A stretch of 39,953 bases of DNA from ZC4RG25 sp041687075 (GTDB lineage: Bacteria; Pseudomonadota; Alphaproteobacteria; Rhizobiales; Hyphomicrobiaceae): NCBI GenBank assembly GCA_041687075.1, contig JAWLCO010000022.1, forward strand, positions 1-39,953, in the 5' to 3' direction. A program made the translations under genes and the position numbers. Positions 17,006 to 24,475 of this stretch are shown in pieces. The notes under the pieces are model-generated. The model did no database searches. It was given only the letters and a program-made list of their open reading frames with translations, and was not told the origin of the DNA. Positions within the stretch are counted from its first letter, which is position 1; each line of letters opens with the position of its first letter.

Positions 17006-17665
17006 ATGATTTTGTCAATCGCCGACGTGCTGACCCCGGCAGAAGTCGAGAACGCTGTAGCCGTGCTCAACCGCGCGCGCTTTGCTGAAGGACGCGCGAC
17101 GGCAGGCTGGGCTGCGCGCTCGGTGAAGGCAAACGCCCAGGCGCGCGACAGCGAGGAAATCGAAACCCTGCGCGAGCTGATTGGCGAACGTCTGCAGGCC
17201 AATCCCGTATTTGACATGGCGGCTCGCCCGAAGCGCATCGTCGGCCCGCTGTTCTCACGCTACCGCTCAGGCGATACTTACGGGGAGCATGTGGACGAGC
17301 CGCTCATGGGCGGCGTGCGCACCGACGTCTCGTTTACCTTGTTCCTGTCGGCGCCGGAGACCTATGAAGGCGGCGAGCTGATCATCTCGTCACCCGCCGG
17401 CGAGGATTCGGTCAAGCTGCCGGCGGGAAGCGCCATCGTCTATCCGTCGACGGCGCTCCATCGCGTGTCGCCGGTGACCAGTGGCGAGCGCCTGGCTGCC
17501 GCCGGATGGGTGCGCAGTTTCGTCAGGGATGCGGCGCACCGTGAGATGTTGTTCGATCTCGACACGGCGCGCCGCCAGATCTTTGAACGCGAGGGGTCGT
17601 CCACCACGTTCAATCTCGTCTCGAAATCGCTCGCAAACCTGATGCGGATGTGGAGCGACGACTGA
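17006..17665 (+). CDS. piuC: Fe(II)/2-oxoglutarate PKHD-type hydroxylase (PiuC/YbiX-like)
   Basis: This is a 219-residue cytoplasmic 2-oxoglutarate-dependent oxygenase of the PiuC/YbiX family, usually linked to iron or siderophore uptake genes. The double-stranded beta-helix core has the iron-binding facial triad His95-Val-Asp97 (YGEHVDEP) and His152 (ALHRVSP), with Arg162 placed to bind the 2-oxoglutarate carboxylate. The usual family spacing and the C-terminal helical region, ending LANLMRMWSDD, are present. ATG 17006 is preceded by GGCGGGAA. It is transcribed away from the exported-protein/MauG operon and ends 14 bp from the convergent bacterioferritin gene. The substrate of the family is unsettled. 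No TonB receptor is visible here. Confidence 0.88.
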   Translation: MILSIADVLTPAEVENAVAVLNRARFAEGRATAGWAARSVKANAQARDSEEIETLRELIGERLQANPVFDMAARPKRIVGPLFSRYRSGDTYGEHVDEPLMGGVRTDVSFTLFLSAPETYEGGELIISSPAGEDSVKLPAGSAIVYPSTALHRVSPVTSGERLAAAGWVRSFVRDAAHREMLFDLDTARRQIFEREGSSTTFNLVSKSLANLMRMWSDD

Positions 17666-17679
17666 TCAGCCGCTAGTGG

Positions 17680-18183
17680 TCAGTCGCCGTTTCCGTTCCC
17701 GTTCACCTCGTCGGCAGGCGCAGCCTGGAGCTGGCCGTAGTTCTGCTCGCCGATGGTGTCGAGAAGCTGAAGCTGCGTTTCGAGGAAGTCGATATGGCCT
17801 TCCTCGTCCTGTAGCAGCTCCTCGAAGAGGTCCATGGACACGTAATCCTCTGCGGCATGGCAGATCTTGCGGCCCTGGATATACAGGTTCCGGGCTTCAT
17901 GCTCTGCCGCCAGATCCGACTCGAGGACTTCCCGCAGGTTCTGGCCTATGCGAAGCGGAGCAAGCGTCTGCATGTTAGGGAAGCCGTCGAGGAAGATGAT
18001 GCGCTGCACGAGCTTGTCCGCGTGCACCATCTCCTCCATGGATTCCTCGCGCTCCTTCTTGGCGAGCAGGGTGTAGCCCCAGTTCTCGGTCAGCCGATAA
18101 TGAAGCCAGTACTGGTTGATGGCGGCCAGCTCGAGGCGCAGCGCCTCATTCAGCACGTCGATAACTTCCTGCTTGCCCTTCAT
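17680..18183 (-). CDS. bfr: Bacterioferritin
   Basis: This is the heme-containing iron-storage protein (167 aa), which assembles into a 24-subunit shell that oxidises Fe(II) and stores ferric mineral. From ATG 18183 the residues align one-to-one with E. coli numbering: ferroxidase ligands Glu18, Glu51, His54, Glu94, Glu127 and His130, heme-ligand Met52, and Tyr25. This agreement, plus GGAGG five bases upstream, fixes the start; a GTG six bases earlier would fall in the Shine-Dalgarno. The C-terminus carries a short Asn/Gly-rich tail (NGNGNGD) beyond the usual end. It lies 49 bp downstream of the ferredoxin gene that would mobilise its iron. Confidence 0.97.
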   Translation of the reverse strand: MKGKQEVIDVLNEALRLELAAINQYWLHYRLTENWGYTLLAKKEREESMEEMVHADKLVQRIIFLDGFPNMQTLAPLRIGQNLREVLESDLAAEHEARNLYIQGRKICHAAEDYVSMDLFEELLQDEEGHIDFLETQLQLLDTIGEQNYGQLQAAPADEVNGNGNGD

Positions 18184-18196
18184 GCGCACCTCCGTG

Positions 18197-18230
18197 AGCC
18201 GGGAATCGGTCTCACTTCAGATACCCGGTT
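18197..18230 (-). repeat. Stem-loop between bfd-like and bfr genes
   Basis: AGCCGGG at 18197-18203 can pair with CCCGGTT at 18224-18230 (seven pairs, one G-T), leaving a 20-base loop. It fills the short gap between the ferredoxin stop and the bacterioferritin ribosome-binding site. It could separate mRNA levels of the two proteins, since far more bacterioferritin than ferredoxin is needed. No U-run follows, so it is not a clear terminator. Confidence 0.35.
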
Positions 18231-18232
18231 GA

Positions 18233-18541
18233 TTACTCTGCTGCAATCAACGCGGTGCGCCTCCGGTTCCGCTCCAGCCGTTTTTGGTCGAGCCGGATCA
18301 GCTTAACCTTGGCTGTTGCGCAGGCATCCGGCGATACGCGGCCTTCCCGCTCGAGCTTCTCGACCAGGGCATAAATAGTGGACACCGCAAGGGGAGCGCA
18401 GCCGCAGCAGGCCATCGATTTGGCCATGTGCCGGTAAACCACCCCCGGGGTGGGCAGCGGCGCGTTCGGCTGGGACAGGATCTCGATGAGTGCTTGCTCG
18501 ATCTCGCGATCGGAGATGACGGCGCAGGAACAGATAATCAC
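18233..18541 (-). CDS. bfd: Bacterioferritin-associated ferredoxin-like [2Fe-2S] protein
   Basis: This small iron-sulfur protein (102 aa) is predicted to reduce stored ferric iron in bacterioferritin so it can leave the shell. BFD-type ligands are present as Cys4 and Cys6 (ICSCAVISDREI) and Cys45/Cys48 (ACCGCAPLA), with an extra Cys46 between them. The preferred start is GTG 18541, seven bases after GGGAGG; an upstream in-frame ATG at 18574 would add a low-complexity leader and bury the Shine-Dalgarno. It is longer than the ~64-residue E. coli protein. The extension is a C-terminal basic tail (RLDQKRLERNRRR), and Cys74 lies outside the core. It lies just upstream of bfr on the same strand. 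Confidence 0.85.
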   Translation of the reverse strand: MIICSCAVISDREIEQALIEILSQPNAPLPTPGVVYRHMAKSMACCGCAPLAVSTIYALVEKLEREGRVSPDACATAKVKLIRLDQKRLERNRRRTALIAAE

Positions 18542-18626
18542 AACTCCCCCTCCCGACTGCGCCGCTGAGCCCATCCACTCCGCTCAGCCGCTCGGCGAGC
18601 AAACTCAATTCGCCGGCTACTCACAT

Positions 18627-18675
18627 TGATCACGATCACCGTTCAGGTTCTACCGACAACAAAGCTCAACCACAA
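18627..18675 (-). promoter_or_regulatory. Candidate bfd-bfr promoter with dyad operator
   Basis: On the minus strand TTGTGG (complement of 18670-18675) and TAGAAC (complement of 18647-18652) are spaced 17 bp, a moderate sigma-70 promoter. Just downstream, TGATC-AC-GATCA at 18627-18638 is a perfect 5+5 dyad. Its position over the start of transcription would suit a repressor such as the adjacent Rrf2 protein. It is not the TGA-N9-TCA iron-responsive box described for RirA. The assignment is tentative. Confidence 0.35.
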
Positions 18676-18725
18676 CCGGCGCGTCAAGAACCTGGGATGA
18701 CGCAGACTTTCACCGCAAAACGTCC

Positions 18726-19238
18726 TCACCGCCGCGCCACGGCAGTCAACCGATCGCTGGCCTTTCCGGTTCCGGCTTTGGCCGAGACCCGCTTGCTGCG
18801 GGCGGGCTTCTCCCGAGGCTGCAGCGCCGCGTCATAGCTGGAAGTGCGCGCCATTTCCTCCAATGTGTGCTGGTCGAGCACGCCGATGAATGCTTCCAGC
18901 GCGCTGTCCAGTACCCGGCTGATCGGCTGAGGCTTGCGACGCCCACTGGAAGAGGCCGCTTCATCGCCCTGGATAGCGACGTGCGTCACCTCGGTCGCAC
19001 GCACGACATCGCCGATGCGGATCTCGGCCGGAGGACGTGCCAGCCGCACGCCGCCGTACCGGCCGCGGGCCGCTTTGAGGAATCCGGCGCGCGCAAGCAG
19101 GTGAACGATCTTGAAAACATTCTGCTGAGTCAGCTCGAGCTGGTCGGCGATTTCCGCGACTTTCACCAGCTCGCCACGCGCACGGGCGCAGTGGATGAGG
19201 ATCCTGATGGCGTGGCTCGTCTGTTTCGTCAGGCGCAT
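18726..19238 (-). CDS. Rrf2 family transcriptional regulator lacking Fe-S ligand cysteines
   Basis: This 170-residue protein is closest in look to RirA/NsrR-type regulators: it begins MRLTKQTSHAIRILIHCA, and has a winged helix with LTQQNVFKIVHLLARAGF as recognition helix and GRYGGVRLARP as wing. The dimerisation helix is LDSALEAFIGVLDQHTLEEM. Known iron or NO sensors of this family carry three cysteines between wing and dimer helix; here that loop (residues ~83-106) is THVAIQGDEAASSSGRRKPQ, with none. The only cysteine is Cys17. It also has a basic C-terminal tail of ~35 residues. It sits upstream of bfd-bfr on the same strand and probably regulates iron genes nearby by a cluster-independent signal. 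Confidence 0.9.
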   Translation of the reverse strand: MRLTKQTSHAIRILIHCARARGELVKVAEIADQLELTQQNVFKIVHLLARAGFLKAARGRYGGVRLARPPAEIRIGDVVRATEVTHVAIQGDEAASSSGRRKPQPISRVLDSALEAFIGVLDQHTLEEMARTSSYDAALQPREKPARSKRVSAKAGTGKASDRLTAVARR

Positions 19239-19344
19239 GGACTGGAACCCGAGGGGTCCTCTCCCAAGGTTGGGCCGACAGCTTAGCCGAGGCAGTCACA
19301 AAGGCATAGCACTTTTCTTTACGCGAAACATCAACAAATACGTC

Positions 19345-19364
19345 GCGGGCTCGTTCGAGCCCGC
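19345..19364 (-). terminator. Rho-independent terminator of the TRAP operon
   Basis: GCGGGCTC and GAGCCCGC form a perfect 8-bp stem with a GTTC loop. Reading on the minus strand, the stem is followed by a T-rich run (TATTTGTTGATGTTT). It lies 88 bp after the TRAP permease stop and 106 bp before the Rrf2 start, so it should end the transporter transcript and insulate the regulator gene. Confidence 0.65.
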
Positions 19365-19451
19365 TGCTGCCTGGGACTTACCCCAACGATGCGGCGCAAG
19401 CGCCGCCAGTCGAGATTGCCGGATCCGGCAACGCACTCACGCGGGCTGCAA

Positions 19452-22046
19452 CTACTTCTGGCGCGCAGCGCGGGAGCGTTGGATCAGGGCGATGCCACCC
19501 AACGCAAGCAGGCCGGCGCCGATGGGCCATGTGTGCGAAGGCCGATCTGCGGGCTCCAGGACTGCGACGATGTCGTAGCCGACCTCGAGCCCGATGCGCT
19601 TGGCATAGGAGCCGAACTGCACGTTCGTTACGCTGACCGTATCGCCAAGAGCCGTCACGCCAAGACCAATCTCCCGCAGCCGTTGAGCCGGCGGCTGCAC
19701 TGGCCCCAGCGGGATATTGACCGTTTTCGTGATCTCGTCACCATTGATGTTATAGCCGGAAACCACGAACGTCAGGCGCTGGTTAGCCGGCGCCTCGGCA
19801 ACGCGGCTCATGAATTCTTGCCCTGGCCGCTCCACGTAGCGGGGATAAAACTGGTCGATCCACCAGTCGGGCCTGAGAAGCGTGAAGCACACCAGTACGA
19901 GGACAGCAGATTCCCAAAGCCGCGAGCGCACGATGAACCAGTTCATCATGGCCGCCGAGAGCACCAGCACGGCGATGATCGAGGTGGTGACCGACAGTGC
20001 GCCTTCCCACCAGCTGTCGATGCCGATCAGCAGCAGTGCCGGGTTGAATATGAAGACGAACGGCAGGACGGCCGTGCGGAACGCGTAAACCGCGCCCTGC
20101 AGACCGGTCTTGATCGGGTCCTCTCTGGAAATCGCAGCCGCGGCGAAGGACGCGAGCCCCACCGGCGGCGTGATGTCGGCCATGATGCCGAAGTAGAACA
20201 CGAACAGGTGCACCGCGATGAGCGGTATGGCGAGCCCCGCCTGCGCGCCGAGCTCCACGATCACGGGCGCCATCAGCGTCGCGACAAGGATGTAGTTCGC
20301 AGTCGTCGGAATGCCCATTCCCAGCACAAGGCTGACGATAGCGACCAGGAACAACATCAGCATGACGTTGCCGCCGGAGATGTACTCGACGAAGTCGGTC
20401 ATCATCAGGCCGAGGCCGGTCAGCGTCACAGTGCCGACGACGATGCCCGCCGTCGCGGTCGCGACAGCGATGCTGATCATGTTGCGTGCGCCGCGTGCAA
20501 GTCCGTCGAACAGGTCGGCCGTGCTTGCACGCACAGCCTCGGCGATATCCGTCCGGCGGAACAGTGCAAGGAGCGGCTTGCGCGTGAGCGTGATCCCGAT
20601 GATGGTCGTGCAGGCCCAGAAGGCTGACAGCCCGGGCGACATCTGCTCCACCATCAAACACCAGAGCAGCACGAACAGCGGCAGCAGGAAGTCGAGACCG
20701 GTACGCGTGACGTGCCACGCGCGTGGCAATCTGATGAGCGGCGAGCTGGGATCATCGAGCTGGAGGTCCGGATGACGAGAGGCGAACCAGACCGTTCCGA
20801 TGTAAAGCAAAGCTCCCAGGCCGGCGAGCGGCCAACCGGCATTGTTGCCGAACATGGTCTGTACAGCGATGACGCCGTAGTACAGCACGCAAAGCGTGAT
20901 GATGATGCTCGTGATGCCGATGCCGCTGCGCAGCAGGCGGATCCTGGTTGGCACCTCCTCGCGCGGCAGCGGCGTAGCGCCGAGCTTCAGCGCTTCAAGA
21001 TGCACAATGTACAGAAGCGCGATGTACGAGGCGACAGCGGGCAGCAGCGCGTGCTTGACGATCTGAGAGTACGGGATGCCGACGTACTCCACCATCAAAA
21101 ATGCAGCCGCACCCATCACAGGCGGCATGATCTGCCCATTGACGGAGGAGGCAGCCTCGATAGCGCCGGCTTTGACGCCGGAGATGCCGGTCCGCTTCAT
21201 CAGCGGAATCGTGAAAATGCCCGTTGAGACCACATTCGAGACGGACGATCCCGAGACGACACCGTTCAGCGCCGATGAGACGACGGCGACCTTGGCCGGG
21301 CCGCCGCGCAGATGGCCAAGCAGAGCGACGGCAATCTGCGTCATCCAGTTGCCAGCGCCGACCTTGTCGAGCAGCGTCCCGAACAGCACGAACAGGAACA
21401 CGAAGCTCGTCGAAACACCGAGTGCCACGCCGTAGACGCCTTCGGTGACGAGCCACTGGTGATTGAGGAATTTGCTGAGCGAGGCGCCCTTGTGCTGGAG
21501 CACCTCGGGCATGTACGGCCCGACGAAAGTGTATGTGATGAACACGGTCGCCACGACGACCATGGGGAAGCCAAGAGAGCGGCGCGTGGCCTCCAGCAGG
21601 AGGAGTATTCCCGCTCCTGCCGTGATGAGATCGATCATGATCGGCTGGCCGGGCCGGAGGGCCAGCTCGCGATAGAACAGGAAGAGATATGAGCCAGCGA
21701 ACGCCCCCGCGAGCGCCAACGCCCAATCGAGATAAGGAATGCGCTGCCGCGGCGATGACTTCAGCGCCGGATAGAAGGTGTAGGCCAGAAAGAGCGCAAA
21801 GCCGAGGTGGACGGCGCGTGCCTCAGTGTCATTGAGAATGCCGACGCCGAAGATGAACGGCAGCGGCGAGGCGTACCAGAGCTGAAACAGCGACCAGGCA
21901 ATCGCGACGCCGACGAGCAGCTTGGCCGTCAACCCGACGGGTTCCCGGCCGCCAGTATCGGATTCTGCGACCAGCCTTTCGAGCTCTTCCAGCTCTGCTT
22001 GAGATTTCTGCTCGTCAGGCATTGCAGAATCCGGTGCCGTTCGCAT
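19452..22046 (-). CDS. TRAP transporter permease, fused DctQ-DctM type with DUF3394 tail
   Basis: This is the 864-residue membrane component of a TAXI-type TRAP importer, which uses an ion gradient rather than ATP. A charged cytoplasmic N-terminus (~55 aa) precedes a four-helix DctQ-like part and a large DctM-like part with many membrane segments. Typical DctM motifs are visible: SALNGVVSGSSVSNVVSTG near residue 260, NGQIMPPVMGAAAF near 305 and GIPTTANYIL near 600. The last ~180 residues form the soluble DUF3394 extension, with a PDZ-like stretch (FGSYAKRIGLEVGYDIV) before a final hydrophobic helix. Its gene follows the binding-protein gene after 78 bp containing a stem-loop. The substrate is not readable from the permease. 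Confidence 0.93.
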   Translation of the reverse strand: MRTAPDSAMPDEQKSQAELEELERLVAESDTGGREPVGLTAKLLVGVAIAWSLFQLWYASPLPFIFGVGILNDTEARAVHLGFALFLAYTFYPALKSSPRQRIPYLDWALALAGAFAGSYLFLFYRELALRPGQPIMIDLITAGAGILLLLEATRRSLGFPMVVVATVFITYTFVGPYMPEVLQHKGASLSKFLNHQWLVTEGVYGVALGVSTSFVFLFVLFGTLLDKVGAGNWMTQIAVALLGHLRGGPAKVAVVSSALNGVVSGSSVSNVVSTGIFTIPLMKRTGISGVKAGAIEAASSVNGQIMPPVMGAAAFLMVEYVGIPYSQIVKHALLPAVASYIALLYIVHLEALKLGATPLPREEVPTRIRLLRSGIGITSIIITLCVLYYGVIAVQTMFGNNAGWPLAGLGALLYIGTVWFASRHPDLQLDDPSSPLIRLPRAWHVTRTGLDFLLPLFVLLWCLMVEQMSPGLSAFWACTTIIGITLTRKPLLALFRRTDIAEAVRASTADLFDGLARGARNMISIAVATATAGIVVGTVTLTGLGLMMTDFVEYISGGNVMLMLFLVAIVSLVLGMGIPTTANYILVATLMAPVIVELGAQAGLAIPLIAVHLFVFYFGIMADITPPVGLASFAAAAISREDPIKTGLQGAVYAFRTAVLPFVFIFNPALLLIGIDSWWEGALSVTTSIIAVLVLSAAMMNWFIVRSRLWESAVLVLVCFTLLRPDWWIDQFYPRYVERPGQEFMSRVAEAPANQRLTFVVSGYNINGDEITKTVNIPLGPVQPPAQRLREIGLGVTALGDTVSVTNVQFGSYAKRIGLEVGYDIVAVLEPADRPSHTWPIGAGLLALGGIALIQRSRAARQK

Positions 22047-22069
22047 GTTCAGCCTACGCCTTTATAGCA

Positions 22070-22105
22070 TCCGACCGGAAACGCGATAGTGCGCCTCCGG
22101 TCGGA
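22070..22105 (-). repeat. Strong stem-loop between TAXI binding-protein and TRAP permease genes
   Basis: TCCGACCGGA at 22070-22079 pairs perfectly with TCCGGTCGGA at 22096-22105 (10 bp), with a 16-base loop that may form three inner pairs. It lies 19 bp beyond the binding-protein stop. The sequence after it on the minus strand is not U-rich, so it resembles an mRNA 3'-end protector or attenuator that favours binding-protein over permease expression. Confidence 0.7.
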
Positions 22106-22124
22106 CAAGTTACCCAAACGGGTC

Positions 22125-23093
22125 TTATTTCACCCAGCCCTTCTCCTTGTAATACTTCAGCGCGCCATCATGGAGCGGCGCGGAAAGGCCGTTCTTGACC
22201 ATGTCCGCCGGGTCGAGGTGGGCGAACGCCGGGTGCAGCCTCTTGAACTCGTCGAAGTTCTCGAACACCGCTTTCACGAGCTCGTAGACGGTCTCCTCGG
22301 AAGCCGCCGTCGAAGCAACGAGCGTGGCGAGCACGCCGTAGGTCTGCGTCGGCTCATCGTTGCCGGCATAGAGGCCAGCCGGAATGGTCGCCTTGGCGAA
22401 GTACGGATGCTCCTCGACCAGCTTGTCGATGACCGGCCCCGTCAGCGGAACGAGCTTGGCGCCGCAGGTCGTCACCGGGTCCTGGATGTTCGCGGAGGGG
22501 TGGCCGACCGCGTAGAAGAAGCCGTCGATCTTGTTGTCGCACAGCGCCGGGCCGTGCTCGTCGGCCTTCAGCTCGGAAGCGAGCGAGAAGTCGCTCGGGC
22601 TCCAGCCCATGGCTGCCAGAAGCTGCTCCATCGAGGCGCGGGTGCCCGAGCCCGGGTTGCCGATGTTGAAGCGCTTGCCCTTGAAGTCCTCGAACGACTT
22701 GGCGTTCAATTCAGCGCGGGCGAGCACCGTGAACGGCTCGGGATGCACGGAGAACACGGCCCGCAGCTCCCCGAACGCACCGTCCTTCTCGAACGTGCCG
22801 ACGCCCTTCAGCGCGTTGAAGTGCACGTCAGACTGCACCATGCCGAAGTCGAGGTCGCCCGTGCGAATGGCATTGATGTTGTAGGCCGAGCCGCCGGTGC
22901 TCTCCACCGAGCAGCGGATGCCGTGCGACTTGCGGTCCTTGTTGAGCAGGCGGCAGATCGCGCCGCCGGCGGCATAGTAGACGCCCGTGACGCCACCAGT
23001 GCCGATGGTCACGAACTTCTGCTGGGCGGCGGCGGGGCCAGCCAGCAGGCCGATTGCGGCCACTGCAGATGCGAAAATACTGACTCGTTTCAT
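22125..23093 (-). CDS. TAXI family TRAP transporter solute-binding protein
   Basis: This is a periplasmic binding protein (322 aa) of the TAXI branch of TRAP transporters. It starts at ATG 23093 after AAGGGAG. A signal peptide (MKRVSIFASAVAAIGLLAG) ends at PAAAQQ. The mature start FVTIGTGGVTGVYYAAGGAIC is the family hallmark, with later STGGSAYNINAI, DFGMVQSDV and KRFNIGNPGSGTR. Two cysteine pairs could form disulfides. TAXI proteins bind small carboxylates and amino acids such as glutamate. Here the gene is 32 bp downstream of an aminotransferase gene and upstream of the fused permease, so an amino-group-bearing ligand is plausible. Confidence 0.94.
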   Translation of the reverse strand: MKRVSIFASAVAAIGLLAGPAAAQQKFVTIGTGGVTGVYYAAGGAICRLLNKDRKSHGIRCSVESTGGSAYNINAIRTGDLDFGMVQSDVHFNALKGVGTFEKDGAFGELRAVFSVHPEPFTVLARAELNAKSFEDFKGKRFNIGNPGSGTRASMEQLLAAMGWSPSDFSLASELKADEHGPALCDNKIDGFFYAVGHPSANIQDPVTTCGAKLVPLTGPVIDKLVEEHPYFAKATIPAGLYAGNDEPTQTYGVLATLVASTAASEETVYELVKAVFENFDEFKRLHPAFAHLDPADMVKNGLSAPLHDGALKYYKEKGWVK

Positions 23094-23125
23094 GCGAGTG
23101 CTCCCTTGTTGACGCGGGTTGAAGC

Positions 23126-24475
23126 CTAATTGCCGGTTAGCGACTTGAGCGCTGCGTCCACGGCATCGCCGAACCGTTCGACGATCCGATCGATGTCACT
23201 GCTCGTCACGATGAACGGTGGTGCGAGCATGTTGTGGTCCCCCTGCCTGCCGTCGATGGTGCCCGGCATGGCGTAGCACGCCAGCCCACGGGCCATGGCC
23301 TCCTGCTTGACCCGGGCGTTGAGGGAAAAAGCCGGGTCGAATGGCGTTTTTGTGGAACGGTCGCGCACATACTCGACCGCCCAGAACAGACCGCGGCCGC
23401 GGATGTCGCCGACGTGATGATGATTGGCGAAGCGCTCCTTGAGGCGACGCTCCAGCCGTTCGCCCTGTTGGCGCACGTTGTCGAGCAGGTTCTCCTTCAC
23501 GATCGTCTCCTGCACGGCGAGCGCGGCGGCGCACGCCACCGGGTGGCCCATGTAGGTGTGGCCGTGCTGGAAATAGCCGCTGCCATCCCGGAATGCTGCG
23601 TAGATCTCCTTGGAGAGCAGTACCGCGCCGATGGGCTGATAGCCAGCGCCCAGGCCTTTCGCAATAGCCATCAGGTCGGGCGCAATGCCCTCTTGCTCGC
23701 AGGCGTGCAGTGTGCCCGTGCGCCCCATGCCGGACATCACCTCATCGAGGATCAGGAGGATGCCGTAGCGATTGCAGATGTCCCGCACGCGCCGGAAATA
23801 GCCAGGTGGCGGTGTCGTGCAGCCTTGCGTGGCACCGCCGACCGTCTCAGCAACGAAGGCCATGACGGTCTCAGGGCCAAGCTCGCGGATCTTGGCTTCG
23901 AGCTCATCGGCAAGCCGCTGGCCGTAGTCTTCCAAAGTCTCGTCATCCTGCAACTCGCGGTAGGCATAGGGCGGCGAAACGTGATGGCTTTCGAAAAGCA
24001 GCGGCGCGAACTGCTGCCGCCGCAAGGCATTGCCGCCCACAGCCAGCGCACCGAGCGTATTGCCGTGATAGCTCTGCCGGCGCGCGATGAAGTGGCGCCG
24101 CTGCGGCTGGCCACGCTCGACGAAATACTGGCGGGCCATCTTCAGCGCCGCTTCCACGGCTTCGGAACCGCCGGAAACGAAATAGGCATGCGACATGCCC
24201 TCCGGCGCATGCTCGATGAGATTGTCCGCCAGCCGCTCCGCCGCCTCGGTGGTGAAGAACGAGGAGTGCGCGTAGGCGAGCTTGTCGAGTTGCGCCTTGA
24301 TGGCCTCGTTGATGGCTGGGTGGCCATGCCCCAGGCATGACACCGCCGCGCCTCCCGACGCGTCGATGTAGGCCTTGCCGTTGCTATCGAAAATCTCGAT
24401 ACCGCGGCCTTCGACGGCTGTGGGCACGCTGCCATGAATGCGCCGATGCAGGATGCGGCTGGTGTGTTCGCTCAT
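23126..24475 (-). CDS. Class III (omega-amino acid type) aminotransferase
   Basis: This is a PLP-dependent aminotransferase of subgroup III (449 aa), the family of omega-amino acid:pyruvate, GABA and DAPA aminotransferases. The PLP-binding Lys is Lys273 in AIAKGLGAGYQPIG, the pyridine-nitrogen Asp is Asp244 in LILDEVMSG, and YHG at 136-138 stacks on the ring. SGGSEAVEAALKMAR at 101-115 binds the phosphate. It transfers an amino group between an amine or omega-amino acid and pyruvate or 2-oxoglutarate. Its ATG overlaps the regulator stop by four bases (ATGA), showing translational coupling. The imported TAXI/TRAP ligand is its likely substrate; the exact amine cannot be told from these motifs. 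Confidence 0.92.
   Translation of the reverse strand: MSEHTSRILHRRIHGSVPTAVEGRGIEIFDSNGKAYIDASGGAAVSCLGHGHPAINEAIKAQLDKLAYAHSSFFTTEAAERLADNLIEHAPEGMSHAYFVSGGSEAVEAALKMARQYFVERGQPQRRHFIARRQSYHGNTLGALAVGGNALRRQQFAPLLFESHHVSPPYAYRELQDDETLEDYGQRLADELEAKIRELGPETVMAFVAETVGGATQGCTTPPPGYFRRVRDICNRYGILLILDEVMSGMGRTGTLHACEQEGIAPDLMAIAKGLGAGYQPIGAVLLSKEIYAAFRDGSGYFQHGHTYMGHPVACAAALAVQETIVKENLLDNVRQQGERLERRLKERFANHHHVGDIRGRGLFWAVEYVRDRSTKTPFDPAFSLNARVKQEAMARGLACYAMPGTIDGRQGDHNMLAPPFIVTSSDIDRIVERFGDAVDAALKSLTGN

Noticed and set aside
19389..20627. 412-codon open frame antisense to the TRAP permease
   Set aside because: The product is extremely charged (His/Arg/Asp repeats), the usual mirror image of a membrane protein gene read backwards.
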